Source: Perca fluviatilis (taxonomy: Eukaryota > Chordata > Actinopteri > Perciformes > Percidae). Taken from it: 64,000 bases of DNA. The position numbers and the translations under genes are program-made. The notes beneath the pieces were generated by a model. That model worked only from the letters and a program-made list of their open reading frames with translations, did no database searches and was not told where the DNA came from. This document shows, in pieces, positions 1 to 10,909 of the stretch (position 1 is the stretch's first letter; each line of letters starts with the position of its first letter). The stretch spans positions 13,892,080 through 13,956,079 of the forward strand of contig NC_053134.1 of NCBI RefSeq assembly GCF_010015445.1. The letters run 5' to 3'.

Positions 1-597
1 CAGCAGTAGCTTAAAAGAATTGTGAATTGTGACCCAAAGCTCTTAATTAATAAAAACAATATAAACTTAAGTGTTAGAATATCTATCATCTGAATTTACC
101 TTAATTTCTCCAGGAGCAGTTTGTTGAGCACATTTATTCTGCATTACTCTGATTGTTTACCCAGGTTGACCACTAGATGGCAGCAGCGTAGTAGCAAATA
201 TAATAGTAGGTCCACACAGCACAACAAGCAAGCTTCAGACTGGCCTGGATACAGTCATGAGCCCCACCACATTTAGAATTTATTTTTTAGAATAGTTTTT
301 TTTCTTTGTTTTATTATTTTTCTACAGTCTTTTAACTTTACAATTATCATTTCATTTATAAGAAAGTCAAAATCTAAGCAAAAAAGTGCCATTTTATTTC
401 CCATTTGCTATTCAGCTAGCTAAACATTTAACTAACACTAAAATGTATTTTTCTAAACCTGAAAGCACAGTTGACCTAGAGCACAGATGTTTAAGGTTAC
501 TGTTCTCTCTGTATAGATAAGATAGTGTTAAAATCAGGTTTTTCAGCCAAACAACCACATCTTTTTAACATCTTGTCTTTTTCTCTCACTCCACCAG
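1..597 (+). other. wnt5b: wnt5b intron (partial)
   Basis: AT-rich non-coding sequence upstream of the first recognisable Wnt exon. It ends in a pyrimidine-rich tract and a CAG acceptor (591-597). No other exon or repeat family was recognised here; earlier wnt5b exons must lie outside the window. Confidence 0.75.
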
Positions 598-756
598 GCG
601 GCCTATAACCTTGCAAATGTGGCCTGTAAGTGTCACGGCGTCTCAGGTTCCTGCAGTCTGAAGACCTGTTGGCTCCAGCTGGCCGACTTCAGAAGTGTTG
701 GCGAGTTCCTGAAGGAGAAGTACGACAGTGCAGCTGCCATGCGCATTGGACGCAAG
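598..756 (+). CDS. wnt5b: Wnt-5b, penultimate coding exon
   Basis: Encodes 53 residues of a secreted, lipid-modified Wnt ligand acting through Frizzled/Ror receptors. The translation contains [16 protein letters not shown], the Wnt hallmark around the serine that receives palmitoleate and forms the Frizzled-binding thumb, followed by [19 protein letters not shown], typical of the Wnt5 group. The exon is bounded by a CAG acceptor and a GTATTG donor and joins the next exon in phase 0. Wnt5b is preferred over wnt5a because adipor2 follows on the same strand, as WNT5B-ADIPOR2 does in tetrapods, and because the C-terminus looks like fish Wnt5b. Confidence 0.93.
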
Positions 757-871
757 GTATTGAACTCATGGCAGATGCGTCACTCCTTCTAGAGTGTCCT
801 GGACAAAAACAGAATTACCCTGAAAAATAATCCTAAATCTCACTCTAACGAATTCTTTCCACTTATACCAG

Positions 872-1171
872 GGCAAGCTGGAGCTGGTAGACAAACGCTT
901 CAACACCCCGACCCCGGATGATCTGGTCTACATCGACACCAGCCCTGACTACTGCCTCCGCAACGAGACCACAGGCTCGCTGGGCACGCTGGGCCGCCTC
1001 TGCAACAAAACCTCGGAGGGCATGGACGGCTGCGAGCTCATGTGCTGCGGCAGAGGATACGACCAGTTCAAGACCTACAAGCACGAGCGCTGCCACTGCA
1101 AGTTCCACTGGTGCTGCTACGTCAAGTGCAAGCGTTGCACAACGCTCGTGGATCAGTTTGTGTGTAAATAG
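872..1171 (+). CDS. wnt5b: Wnt-5b, last coding exon with stop
   Basis: Encodes the last 99 residues and a TAG stop (1169-1171). This is the cysteine-rich C-terminal domain of Wnt proteins, with the [20 protein letters not shown] and CKRC motifs whose disulfides form the finger that contacts Frizzled. It ends in VDQFVCK, characteristic of Wnt5. Two N-glycosylation sequons are visible (NET and NKT). The acceptor is CCAG at 868-871. An open antisense frame over this exon is a by-product of its composition. Confidence 0.95.
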   Translation, partial: GKLELVDKRFNTPTPDDLVYIDTSPDYCLRNETTGSLGTLGRLCNKTSEGMDGCELMCCGRGYDQFKTYKHERCHCKFHWCCYVKCKRCTTLVDQFVCK

Positions 1172-1760
1172 TACCCTGACACATGATGGACGATTGGAAG
1201 GGGATGAAAAGGGAGGAAAGGGACTTAAGGGAGAGTAGATGAAGAGGTGACGGGATGATGGATGGGTGAAGGGTAGATGCATTTTCAGGGTTTTGTTCAG
1301 GAAAAGTTAAGACACAGAAGTTCCATTTTCTGACCAGTTTCCTTCTCTCCTCCATTTATAAATCTCCTGCCTTTTTTACACAAAGAGCAAAAGCTGCATA
1401 ACACTTGCGTGGCCATTTTATTTGTGTGTGTGAACAGCACAATGATGGGGAATTGGGAAGAAGAACAGATGGATGGGAAGGTGGACACAAGTAGGAAGCG
1501 AGGATTTCTTCCACACTTTATTTTTCAACGGAGAGTCCTGTTTCTCCCCCCTCCACCATCACTTTCTGCCTTCCTGTATAATATCCTGATCACAACCCTG
1601 AAGGAAGGAGTGATGGAAAGGAAAGGAAGGACAAAACAAAATGGATGAACACAGAAGGACAGCAAGGATAAGCGGACCCTAGAAGTGGACACATGGTGTG
1701 ATAACAAAGATATGAGAGATCAAATAAATATATAATTAAATAATAAATAAACCTACAACT
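1172..1760 (+). other. wnt5b: wnt5b 3'UTR with poly(A) signals
   Basis: Non-coding sequence after the wnt5b stop. Canonical AATAAA hexamers lie at 1723-1728 and 1742-1747 in an AT-rich stretch, making this the likely first 3' end. Further AATAAA copies near 2105 and 2195 could serve a longer transcript. Confidence 0.55.
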
Positions 1761-4465
1761 CTGATTGTTATTTAAAGAGACTCGAACAAACCTCAGGCAC
1801 ACTTTGGACCTATAAAACGTGTGTTCACGTATTCTGGAATCCCACAAATCAGTACAGTCCTTTTGGACTTTGAAGCCATGTAATCGCTGACCTGTGTCAC
1901 CGTCTCTCTTTCAAAGAACTTTTGACCTTTAACCCTGCCAAGAGAACTTTGTGCATGTGAGTTGTGCTGACGTTGCTCAAACACACTTGCAATACCGACA
2001 GAGAACACCAGAAATGCAGCAGGCGGAAGAGGAATCACTTATTGGAGGTGCAAAACAGAAAGGGGGTGAATGGAGGGGAATAGAGAAAAGTGGGAAAAGT
2101 TGAAATAAAATGACTTTGGGTGATTATTTTGCAGGTGACCGTTTCACAAGCCACTCAGCTGAATTTCCAGCTGTCGATTTCTGTTTAAAAATGCAATAAA
2201 AACAATCTTCAAGTCAAAAAGGACTAACGACTTAAAGGACACACTCTATCCATTTATCTCTGTGTAACAACGGCTGTTAGAGCAGATTTCCAGCACCTGT
2301 CCTGACAAGTGTGTCTGCGCAGGTTAATGAAGCTCGCCGGTTGCGGCCATCTCCGCGTGGCTCTTTAAACAAGCAGCTCACACGGGCAGCGTCCTTCATC
2401 TGACAGTGAAGTGAGCGAGACCTCCATTAGTGAGATTAATGTGCTGTATCTGCCTTAATGAACCCGCACTAAGAGACACGTTCACTGTGAGTGGACCTCT
2501 TCATCACATGTTGTTATGTAACTTAAGTCAACAAAAAGCCCTGTGCTGTGGATTTTTGGCAGTTTTGCCACCAATTTACCATTTTATAATACTGTTATAC
2601 CATGAATTTTGCAACTTGTATGGGTTGGGTTGAGACTATTTTAAGTGTATAATGTAATCCAATCAATAGACGCAGTTGATAACAACATGAAGAGGACAAA
2701 GTGAGCAGAAGAGGACTGAACATGCTGTGGAAAAATGAATGTGTGAGCGTTAAAAAACAGAGAGGACTGCAATTTATTACGTGCTACTTTAAAAAAAAAA
2801 AAAAGAAGTAGATCAGAAAAGAAGGTATATTTTATTATTGTTTTTCATTTCATTTGTTTTTTCTGTGTTTTATACATGAGTATTATTGTGTACTCTTTTG
2901 ATAAACTAGTCTTCGACAATGAGGCTTTGTCCTGTTCTTGCGTCTGCTGCAGTTCTTTCGGAAAGTCTGTTTTCACCAACTTGACCAGTACAGACCAGTC
3001 TTTGTCATTTCCAGGGTGTTTTGGGAAATGATGCTGAAGTTGCTAAATGGCAGAGTAATGCAGTACAAGAAAGTGAATTACACTCGTGCCATCACAACAA
3101 CACTGCCAAAATTATAAATGAAATAAAGGATCCACAGCTAATAGAAAACAAAGTCACTTAAATGACACAAATTAAAGAAATTAACAATTACAGTAAGTCA
3201 TTCTAGACTGAAGCACTGGCTAAATGGTTTTTGTTTCACTAATTATAGTTTTTAGCAAGTCGTTTGTTATGTTATGTGCAGTATTTTTGTATTAAGGAAT
3301 TTAATCTCTGACTAAGACCTCTGTAGATGAGGTGACAATGATGCAGAATTGGCTTTTACAATCAACAATTTACGAGTTTGGTAAATGGCATCGTAATGTC
3401 ATCGTCTTGCGGCATAAAATTACAAAATGTTGCAAGGGATAAATGTTTTAGCCATGGAAACTGCGAATTTTCCACTCAAATCAGCAGACTGATGGGGTGT
3501 TGGTGTGACAAGGCCTCTGAATAAACTTATCGCCCGACACTAACACTATTTAACTATCTGCTGAAAACTGTTGGAAACCTATGGGATTTTTTTAATTAAG
3601 TTCCTTATACCTGCTCATTACTCATGATTAATGAGTGCAGTTTTTCAAGTAACCCATGCATCCATCAATCTCGATCATATCAGTATTACAGCACTGACGT
3701 GAGCAGATAATCTGAATGTTTTCATGTTTAATACCACATCACAAATTGTGTTCATATGTATGTATTGTTTTTCACACAAAAAAGTAAAATGTGTATGTTC
3801 GTAAACTTGTTCGCTGTCTTTTTGCGCTTAAGGATGTGATTTATTATGGCCATTCATTCTGATTTCCTTTTCTCACGCCTCCTCGAGACCTTTGATCCCA
3901 TCAAATAGACAAACTTCCATCACAACGCTTCCTTGACTCCTCATCTGCTCCATGGATGCTGGGCTGCTTTCCATTCTTGCTTTTCAATTTTTTTTTTTGT
4001 CCATATGTTTTAGACTCTCTTGTGGTTACTTTATGGCACCAGCAGTGCGACTTCAGCTCTTCTCTATAACTCTATAAAATGCTCCAGCAGCTTTGCTGAA
4101 CTACTTTTAACAACTTTCAGCACTGAATGTCAAGCTCATACTCATGGCTAAGCTAGTCTGTACAGTGACCTAACTAACAATCCCTTTTACTTTCAGCTGC
4201 TCACCGCTAATTGGATTAGACCACTGACCAGAGCAGCATGACCGACCTGTTGTTCTGTCTCGGTCTGTGTAATCCTCCTCACCTGATAGAGGACTGTGTT
4301 TCTCAACACAGACAAAAGTACTACGGTTGCTGCTGATTATTCCTACAAAGACTGTTGTATTAATTCTGCGTGTGTCTGATAAGTGTAAGTGTAATCTGGT
4401 TGTGTCTCTGATCCTTTTCACCTGACAGCCAACTGCTGCAGTGATGCTGCTAATTTCATTGTGCT
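1761..4465. other. Intergenic, no gene seen
   Basis: AT-rich sequence with many stops in all frames. The short open frames show no recognisable domain. The first few hundred bases could still be extended wnt5b 3'UTR. Confidence 0.6.
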
Positions 4466-5190
4466 CGTAAGTAAGTAAGTAAGTAAAATTTATTTTTATA
4501 GCACATTTCACAGATAAAAATCACAAAGTGCTTCACAACAAATGGGTGGATACACAACATTTATACATTGCAGTACATAATCAGAAAAGACACTTAGGGC
4601 ACAATAAAACCGGCCTAATCACCCTATGATCTATTGAAACGCCTCTTTAAAAAGAAGAGTTTTCAACTGAGTTTTAAAATTTGTCACTGAATCCAAGCAG
4701 CGTACGGAAGGAGGCAGTGAGTTCCACAGCCTAGGTGCCACAGCTTGAAAGCAAACGCGGTCCCCTCTAGTTTTAAAATGTGTACGGGGGGCAACTAAAA
4801 ATCTCTGACCTGTTGATCTCAGACTACGTGAGGACGTACGCAGCTGTATCAGGTCAGAGATGTATGGGGGCGCCTGACCTTGTAGGGCTCTAAAAGTTAG
4901 AACCAAAATCTTGAAGTGTATTCTAAATTTCACTGGTAACCAATGAAGTGAAGCTAAAACCGGAGTGATGTGTGCCCGCTTACTAGTGTGGGTTAAAAGC
5001 CTAGCAGCAGAATTCTGGACAGTCTGGAGGCGACAAAGATCTTTCTTATCAAGACAAATAAAAAGACTATTACAATAGTCTAAACGGGATGAAATAAATG
5101 CATGAATAATCATCTCCAATTCGGCCTTTGACACCAAAGCTCTTATCTTTGAAATGTTCCTTAATTGAAAGAAACAGTTTCGTCAACTCT
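4466..5190 (-). mobile_element. L2-type LINE, 5'-truncated 3' end
   Basis: On the minus strand, 5137-4631 is open for 168 codons matching the C-terminal part of L2/CR1-clade reverse transcriptases: SRLDYCNSLF, NSAARLLT, HITPVLASLHWLPVKFRI and APRLWNSLP. Upstream in the same frame NISKIRALVSKAE extends it to about 5190, where it is truncated. The 3' end carries a short A/T-rich tail of TTAC repeats (4466-4490 on the plus strand), the usual L2 3' microsatellite. The RT core is missing, so the copy is dead. Confidence 0.85.
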
Positions 5191-5774
5191 GAAACAAACA
5201 AACAAAACGTCAGGTTCTTTCATAAGGCCTTTTCTTGCTCTTTTGAGAATGTTTGAGTGTTTTTCTTACCAATATAATACTAGGTTTTATGCAGAGAGAA
5301 GAGTGTGGATGTGTTCTGACATCAGGGTATTTCGCTGACTTGTGTGCCTTGAGACAAACTTGTACATTTGGCATCATTGTCTGGGACAAACCTTACTTTT
5401 TTCTTCTTACTGATTTAAGCCAGAGTCCCCAAGGGGAACCTATTAATAACAAACATTTGTTTTGTTTCAGTCACCACTCACCTTGGAGTTTGACTTCTGT
5501 CTCCTCAGGTATTTGATGATCTGGAGCTTGTCCTGCAGCTTATAAACATTTCTCTTATCTTCCTCTCTACAGCTTTGACTCTGCTCTCAGATGAGCAGCA
5601 GAGTGGGATGAAACATGTAGCCGCGGGTCTCTTTAAAACCCCCCAAAATGTCTCTGCACATCTGCACGCACATTGGCCTGGAACATCAGTACAGTGTTTA
5701 AGGATGAGTCCTGATCTGACCCTCTGGTTCTTACCTGCAGGGCCTTTTTTTGTGTTTGACTACCAGCTGTCCAA

Positions 5775-5785
5775 TTATATATATA

Positions 5786-5841
<56 letters not shown>
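5775..5841. repeat. (AT)n microsatellite with a GT interruption
   Basis: Alternating AT run with a short GTGTGTGT interruption near 5787-5794. The open frames across it are repeat artefacts. Confidence 0.95.
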
Positions 5842-5844
<3 letters not shown>

Positions 5845-6118
5845 TTGGACTACATTGCTGCAAGACTGGCTCGTACAATTTATCTTAACATCTTTTCTCA
5901 TTTCTGTGCATTTTTTTTTTTTTGGCATTGAGCAATGTGAAATAATTCCATTACAACCTGTTCTTTCCATATGTTGGAGCAGGAGAGGAGGAGTTGGAAG
6001 CTCTGGTTTCTGCTTGTCATTTGTCCTGCAGGGGAAAAACAACAAAATTAAATAGACAAATGTCCACAGATAAAAAGAAGCCAAGATCGCCAGAGGCAAA
6101 CTGTACAATGGGGTATTG

Positions 6119-6254
<136 letters not shown>

Positions 6255-6812
6255 ATTAGCCAGCAGCTGCTGTAGTTAAGACATCCGTAGGCGAACTCTC
6301 TGATCTGGATTAGCTGAAGTCAAGAAGACACAACCTCATTTTCTCTCTCTAACACACACATACATGCAGTGTACATACATTCATATTCTGTTGCTGTGTC
6401 AACTGCTCTCTTTCTGCCTTTTTCAGTTTTCTCTTCTTCTGTCTTCTTACTTACCCAGAGCTCCAAGACCAAGTCAAACAGAAATGCTCAGCCACTTATC
6501 TGTACTGTAAGCTCATTCATCCATATGCTTTCTACAAGCTGTGGCTGGAGCAGAATGGACAGCTCAGTCCCGGTGAACCAGAATATCTAACCTTTTGGGA
6601 TGGTGTGCTGTAGATTCAGTAAATGTACTGCGAGTTGAAATTGTAATTCTCAGATCAGCTCCACTCTTGCTCTTGTGCAGTTCATCAGCCCCCTCTCTTG
6701 CACATGGAGAGATTACAGGCTACATATAGTTCTGATTTATCACACATAGCTGCACACACCACAGATAATTTTGTACATATGCATCACAATTGCAAGTTTC
6801 TTTTTACACCAA

Positions 6813-6853
6813 TTGCAACAGTTTCTGTTGCAATTGGTGTAAAGTGGACACCA
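6813..6853. other. Perfect 19-bp inverted repeat, 3-nt loop
   Basis: Arms 6813-6831 and 6835-6853 are exact reverse complements around a TTT loop; the arm begins TTTACACCAATTGCAACAG. No transposon ends or gene were recognised around it. It could be a small foldback element core or a structured RNA; only the symmetry is certain. Confidence 0.8.
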
Positions 6854-7511
6854 TACAAACACAGGCCACAGACCAGACAAATACATATACAAAAAAGATG
6901 AACATGCAAACCAATGATGCAACACAGACTATTGGTGCAGGATCCAATGGGACATGCACTATCCTATTTTCAAAAAGGGGACATTTTTAGGGGTCAATAC
7001 CAAAAGCTTGTTAATGGCTTCAGTTATTTCTCTAAGATTATGCAGTATGTGGCTGTTAATCAAACTGAATGTTTTTTTTTTGCATAAACACTGGAAAAAG
7101 AGTTTGCTTATGCAAACTGCAAAATGAAAACCATCATCACCTGTAAATAAAACCCATTAATGGTGCTTAAATCTAACCACTTTGAGGAATTCAGGGCAGC
7201 GACCATGAATTTTTTTAAAAAAATGAATACTGACAATATGCAAAGAGTCAATCGTGGCTCCATGAAACATTTAGCATTATTTTTTAACCATCTCACGCAG
7301 CAGGTGAGACAGGGTTTGACATGCATGGAGTCGTCACTGAACACCAATGAATGAAAATATTTACTTCATTGGTTTTTAAGCAAAATACCATTTAATGGCT
7401 GGAATATGCATAGACTGCATTATTAACAACATAATTTAAAATGTGTTCTTCTCAGTGTGACAACTCTAATGCAACTTTCCATGACCTGTGAAAGACAGAA
7501 TGTGGTGCAGT

Positions 7512-7608
7512 CTTTTTTTTTTTTTTTTTTTTTTATTTTTTTTTAAAAAATTTTTTTTTAACATTTTAATTTTACATTTACCCAAATTTTTTTTTTTTTT
7601 TTTTTTTT
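7512..7608. repeat. T-rich low-complexity tract
   Basis: Long runs of T broken by short A runs. It may be decayed poly(A) tails of minus-strand retroposons, but no body was recognised. Confidence 0.8.
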
Positions 7609-7778
7609 ATGTTTATTTAATTGACAATAATTAAGTGAATAAATACTTTTGATTTGCATTATTTAAAAAGAAATACACAGGTGTTGTGACTTGTCGAAGT
7701 TGAGAGGATGCCAGCATCCCAGCAACACACACAGTCTCTTTAACACACCCCACTGCCATCTAATAGAAAGTGTAATTT

Positions 7779-7969
7779 TTTTATTTTTATATATTTTTGT
7801 GCATTTCAGCCTTTTACAGAAAGAACAGCTAGATATGAAAGGGGAGAGAGAGGGGGAAGACATGCAGGAAATCGTCACAGATTGGAATCGAAGCCTGGAC
7901 CTTCTGCGTCCAGGCATACACCTCTATATATGTGCGCCTGCTTTACCAACTGAGCTAACCCGGCCACTG
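7779..7969 (-). mobile_element. tRNA-derived SINE
   Basis: Read on the minus strand it begins with a tRNA-like head: box A TTAGCTCAGTTGGTAAAGC and box B GGCTTCGATTCC, followed by a tail ending in T/A-rich sequence. It is flanked by a 13-bp direct repeat with one mismatch (GAAAGTGTAATTT at 7766-7778; GAAAGTATAATTT at 7970-7982), a target-site duplication. It is not a tRNA gene: there is no complete cloverleaf and the body continues into SINE sequence. Confidence 0.85.
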
Positions 7970-9777
7970 GAAAGTATAATTTGAAGGAAATTCTGTATAA
8001 TGAGTTAGAGAATAATTAAGTGACCTGTAAACATATTATTTATTGTTATTCACACTTTTGTATTTTTAAAATATTTAAATGTTTTACTGTAGACATGCAG
8101 TTAACAGAACATATGTACTTTTAATCACTTGTAAATGCTGATAAATGTCTTTTTTAGTCCTTTATGTTTTTGAACTAGGCATAGGATATTGTGTGCACTG
8201 TACAAGGTAGCAGTAAGCAACAAGCATATTGTATACACATTGTAGACACACTGAACCGTGTTGATTGAAGCTTTAACATTTCTTTAACCAAGTCAAACCA
8301 AGTCTAAATAATCTCCATGTTTATAGAGCAGCCAAGTCTGTTTTGTTGCTCCGGTTGGTACAGAAGCTTCTTAACTTAATGGCCACCTTACCCCAGGAAG
8401 GGCTTGCACATGTGTTCCTACATACACACAGACAGAGCAACAAAGAACCATTTTAAATGCTAGATTAGCTGTGTGAACATGGTGCAATCAGAAATCAAGG
8501 TTATGCAAACAAACTGCAATACCCTGCCAATTGCAATGCATGCTGTTCACTGTGGGGCTATGGAGGTCACCTGTTACTAGCTAACAGTTCCATATGTTTA
8601 AAAGCATATCAAATAATCTGCCAAGAAAAGCTGATGAAAAAAAAACAAATATGTATTTGAGCATTTGTAATTGCCATAACACGGAATGAGCCAGAGGAGT
8701 CACAATTCTTAAACTGTACACTTTAAAAGCAATAGATAAAACAGAAAATGTGTTAGATAAACCAATGATGCAATGTAATGACATTTTTTAATTCAGAGAC
8801 ACAATGACAACAGTGACCAAGATGCTGAGATATTTATCCTTTTCCAATATCTGACCAACCATTCGTCATTCTGTATGAGCTGCTGTTCCCAGGAGAAGGA
8901 ATGATAACTGACAATTTTAAATTTTAAAGCAGCCATCCATTCCGTATTTAGAGGCACTTTATTCTGTGATTTCAGAGAAACATCTGTTGAACCACACCAT
9001 CAGTACTAGACATTGTATGCCTGTGTATACTGAGTCCTTGGCACAGAGCTCTAAAAACACATCGGTTATATTGTAAGAAAATCAATGATTTCAGCCTTGA
9101 GTGTGGACTTTGTCAACAAACTCTATGCCAGCCAGCCAGTTCAACCGATAAGCTGTAGTCAATAAAACCATGCGTTGAATAAATAATGAGTTATGTAAAC
9201 ATCCTTTTTAAAGTTATGTGAAATGCTGTCAGGAATCCAAAAAATACTGTAAACCTCTTTGCTCTGTACTGTAAATGTGTTGGATGAGTAGGGCAGTCAC
9301 ACCCAGTTTTATTCTAACTTATACTTATCTAACAATATCTTTATATTACTGTATATTGTAAACTTGTTTTCAGATTCATCTCTATAAACTACATAGTCAT
9401 CTTAGTTCAAAGGAAACTTATTGCCCCAGAAGAACACAACAATAATCAGGTCAAAGTGCTGATGTAACGTCACACACTGTCTCACCAGAGAGATACAACT
9501 GTCTGCATAAGCACAGCAATGGCAGCAAGGTTTTCAACATTTTCCGAATCACCTCTTCCAAATCGTATTTCTGAGACCTCTCCTCCCCTGAAAACAAAGA
9601 AATATCTGTTGAAAAAGTTGGTAAACTTGTTGTACTGGTGAGACCTGTTAAACCAGACCAGTGAAACTGCACTGAACTGTACAGAGAGCAAAGCAACACA
9701 CCCAACTGCCACAGCCTTACACTACAATAAATCCATCTGCACAATTATGCAATCAGAGTTAACCATAATTGTAGCAG

Positions 9778-9780
<3 letters not shown>

Positions 9781-9821
<41 letters not shown>
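9781..9821. repeat. (TG)n microsatellite
   Basis: Uninterrupted TG array of about 20 units. Confidence 0.97.
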
Positions 9822-9822
<1 letters not shown>

Positions 9823-10134
9823 CTGGCATAGTACACCCATGGATATGTGCTGGGGAGCAGAGAGGGCAGAGAACAGGTGATCCAATGTTGGTGTGATTCT
9901 CAGTATGAGGCCATTTTTATCACACTGCATACTCCCATCTCAGATATGGTGGTGGAGTTCAAGTGTCATACCACCTGCACAGGTTTTATTTATACTGTAT
10001 AGCTGCTCATCACATGGTGAGGATTCTTGACCTGTCTGCAAGAATTACTAATGAACTACTATGAAACATATAATTATTACAGCTACAGAATAACTTATTG
10101 TTTTAGAAGACATTACATTAGTTAAATGTATACC

Positions 10135-10330
10135 AATGCTGGAACAATTAAATTTGTCTATCGACTGAAAATTGTCAACAATTTTGATAATCCATTAATT
10201 GTTGAAGTTATGTATCCAATACCAAATATTTGCTAATTTCAGCTTCTGAAATGACAGTAGTTGTTCTTCTGTTTTTCCATGACATTTTAAAGGCTAAACT
10301 TAAGAATTGCAGCCTAAATGTGTAGGCTAC
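10135..10330. repeat. Degenerate interspersed repeat
   Basis: Contains ATCGACTGAAAATTGTC and CCAAATATTTGCTAATTTC-type sequence resembling a common teleost non-autonomous element, but the ends have decayed. Family not assigned. Confidence 0.35.
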
Positions 10331-10689
10331 TGTATACTGTAGGCCTACTGTATATGTGATGTTTAATTGGTATTATATATTCTAGGCTGGTAGCTGACCA
10401 AACATTGTTGAAAGTTGCTCAATTTCCATGTGGCAGTTACTTGCCAAACAAGTTTCTAACTGAAAGACTGCTGGCCATGCAACTAAAACACCATTTATAT
10501 TAATACATAAAACACCATTGATATGAATACAGAGTGGCACAGGGAACATGATATTTCATAACCTCTCACATATATTTGTTTCAGCTTTGAAATGTTGCTA
10601 TATCCACTAATTGTACACACTTTATTATCATTGCATTTGCCAAAGTCGTTAAAAACTACAGAATGCTTTTTCCTGTTCCTGATCGTAAG

Positions 10690-10877
10690 TAATGGATTTT
10701 TTTTTCGTTGAGCGATCTGATTGGCTATCTGCCGCTCATGCGAGTGGCGTCACGCGGTGATTGCCTCCCTCCGACGTCGCTGAGTCCAGTTTGGTCTAGC
10801 GACAGTCAGTAACCGTTCAATAGTATAGAGAAGCAGAGCAGCGACTACAACTCCATTAACTGTGTTACGTTACCCAG
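10690..10877 (+). promoter_or_regulatory. adipor2: adipor2 promoter and 5'UTR region
   Basis: CpG-rich relative to its surroundings (GCGTCACGCGG, CCGACGTCGC). It contains an inverted CCAAT box (GATTGGCT, near 10728) and a CRE-like GCGTCACG. The downstream segment to 10909 ends in a consensus donor, so this is the best candidate for the CpG-island promoter and first exon. An in-frame TAA at 10857 precedes the first ATG. The exact start of transcription is not visible. Confidence 0.55.
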
Positions 10878-10909
10878 ATGACGGATTCATATTCAGACAT
10901 CAGGGCCAG
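10878..10909 (+). CDS. adipor2: ADIPOR2 coding exon 1 (proposed start)
   Basis: ATG at 10878, with an in-frame stop at 10857, encodes 10 codons plus two bases before a CCAG|GTGAAT donor. The open phase (2) matches the acceptor at 30404 exactly, which then reads through all later exons. Starting here gives a 424-residue protein whose conserved residues are all offset by 38 from the 386-residue human ADIPOR2, so the extra length is confined to the N-terminal cytoplasmic tail. The alternative is a non-coding first exon and initiation at the in-frame ATG at 30528. Transcript data would decide. Confidence 0.5.

Noticed and set aside
863..1282. Antisense open frame of 139 codons over the last wnt5b exon
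   Set aside because: It mirrors a GC-rich conserved sense exon with strong protein similarity; no independent evidence.
7860..7970. tRNA gene on the minus strand
   Set aside because: Box A and B are present, but no full cloverleaf; the sequence continues as a SINE with target duplications.
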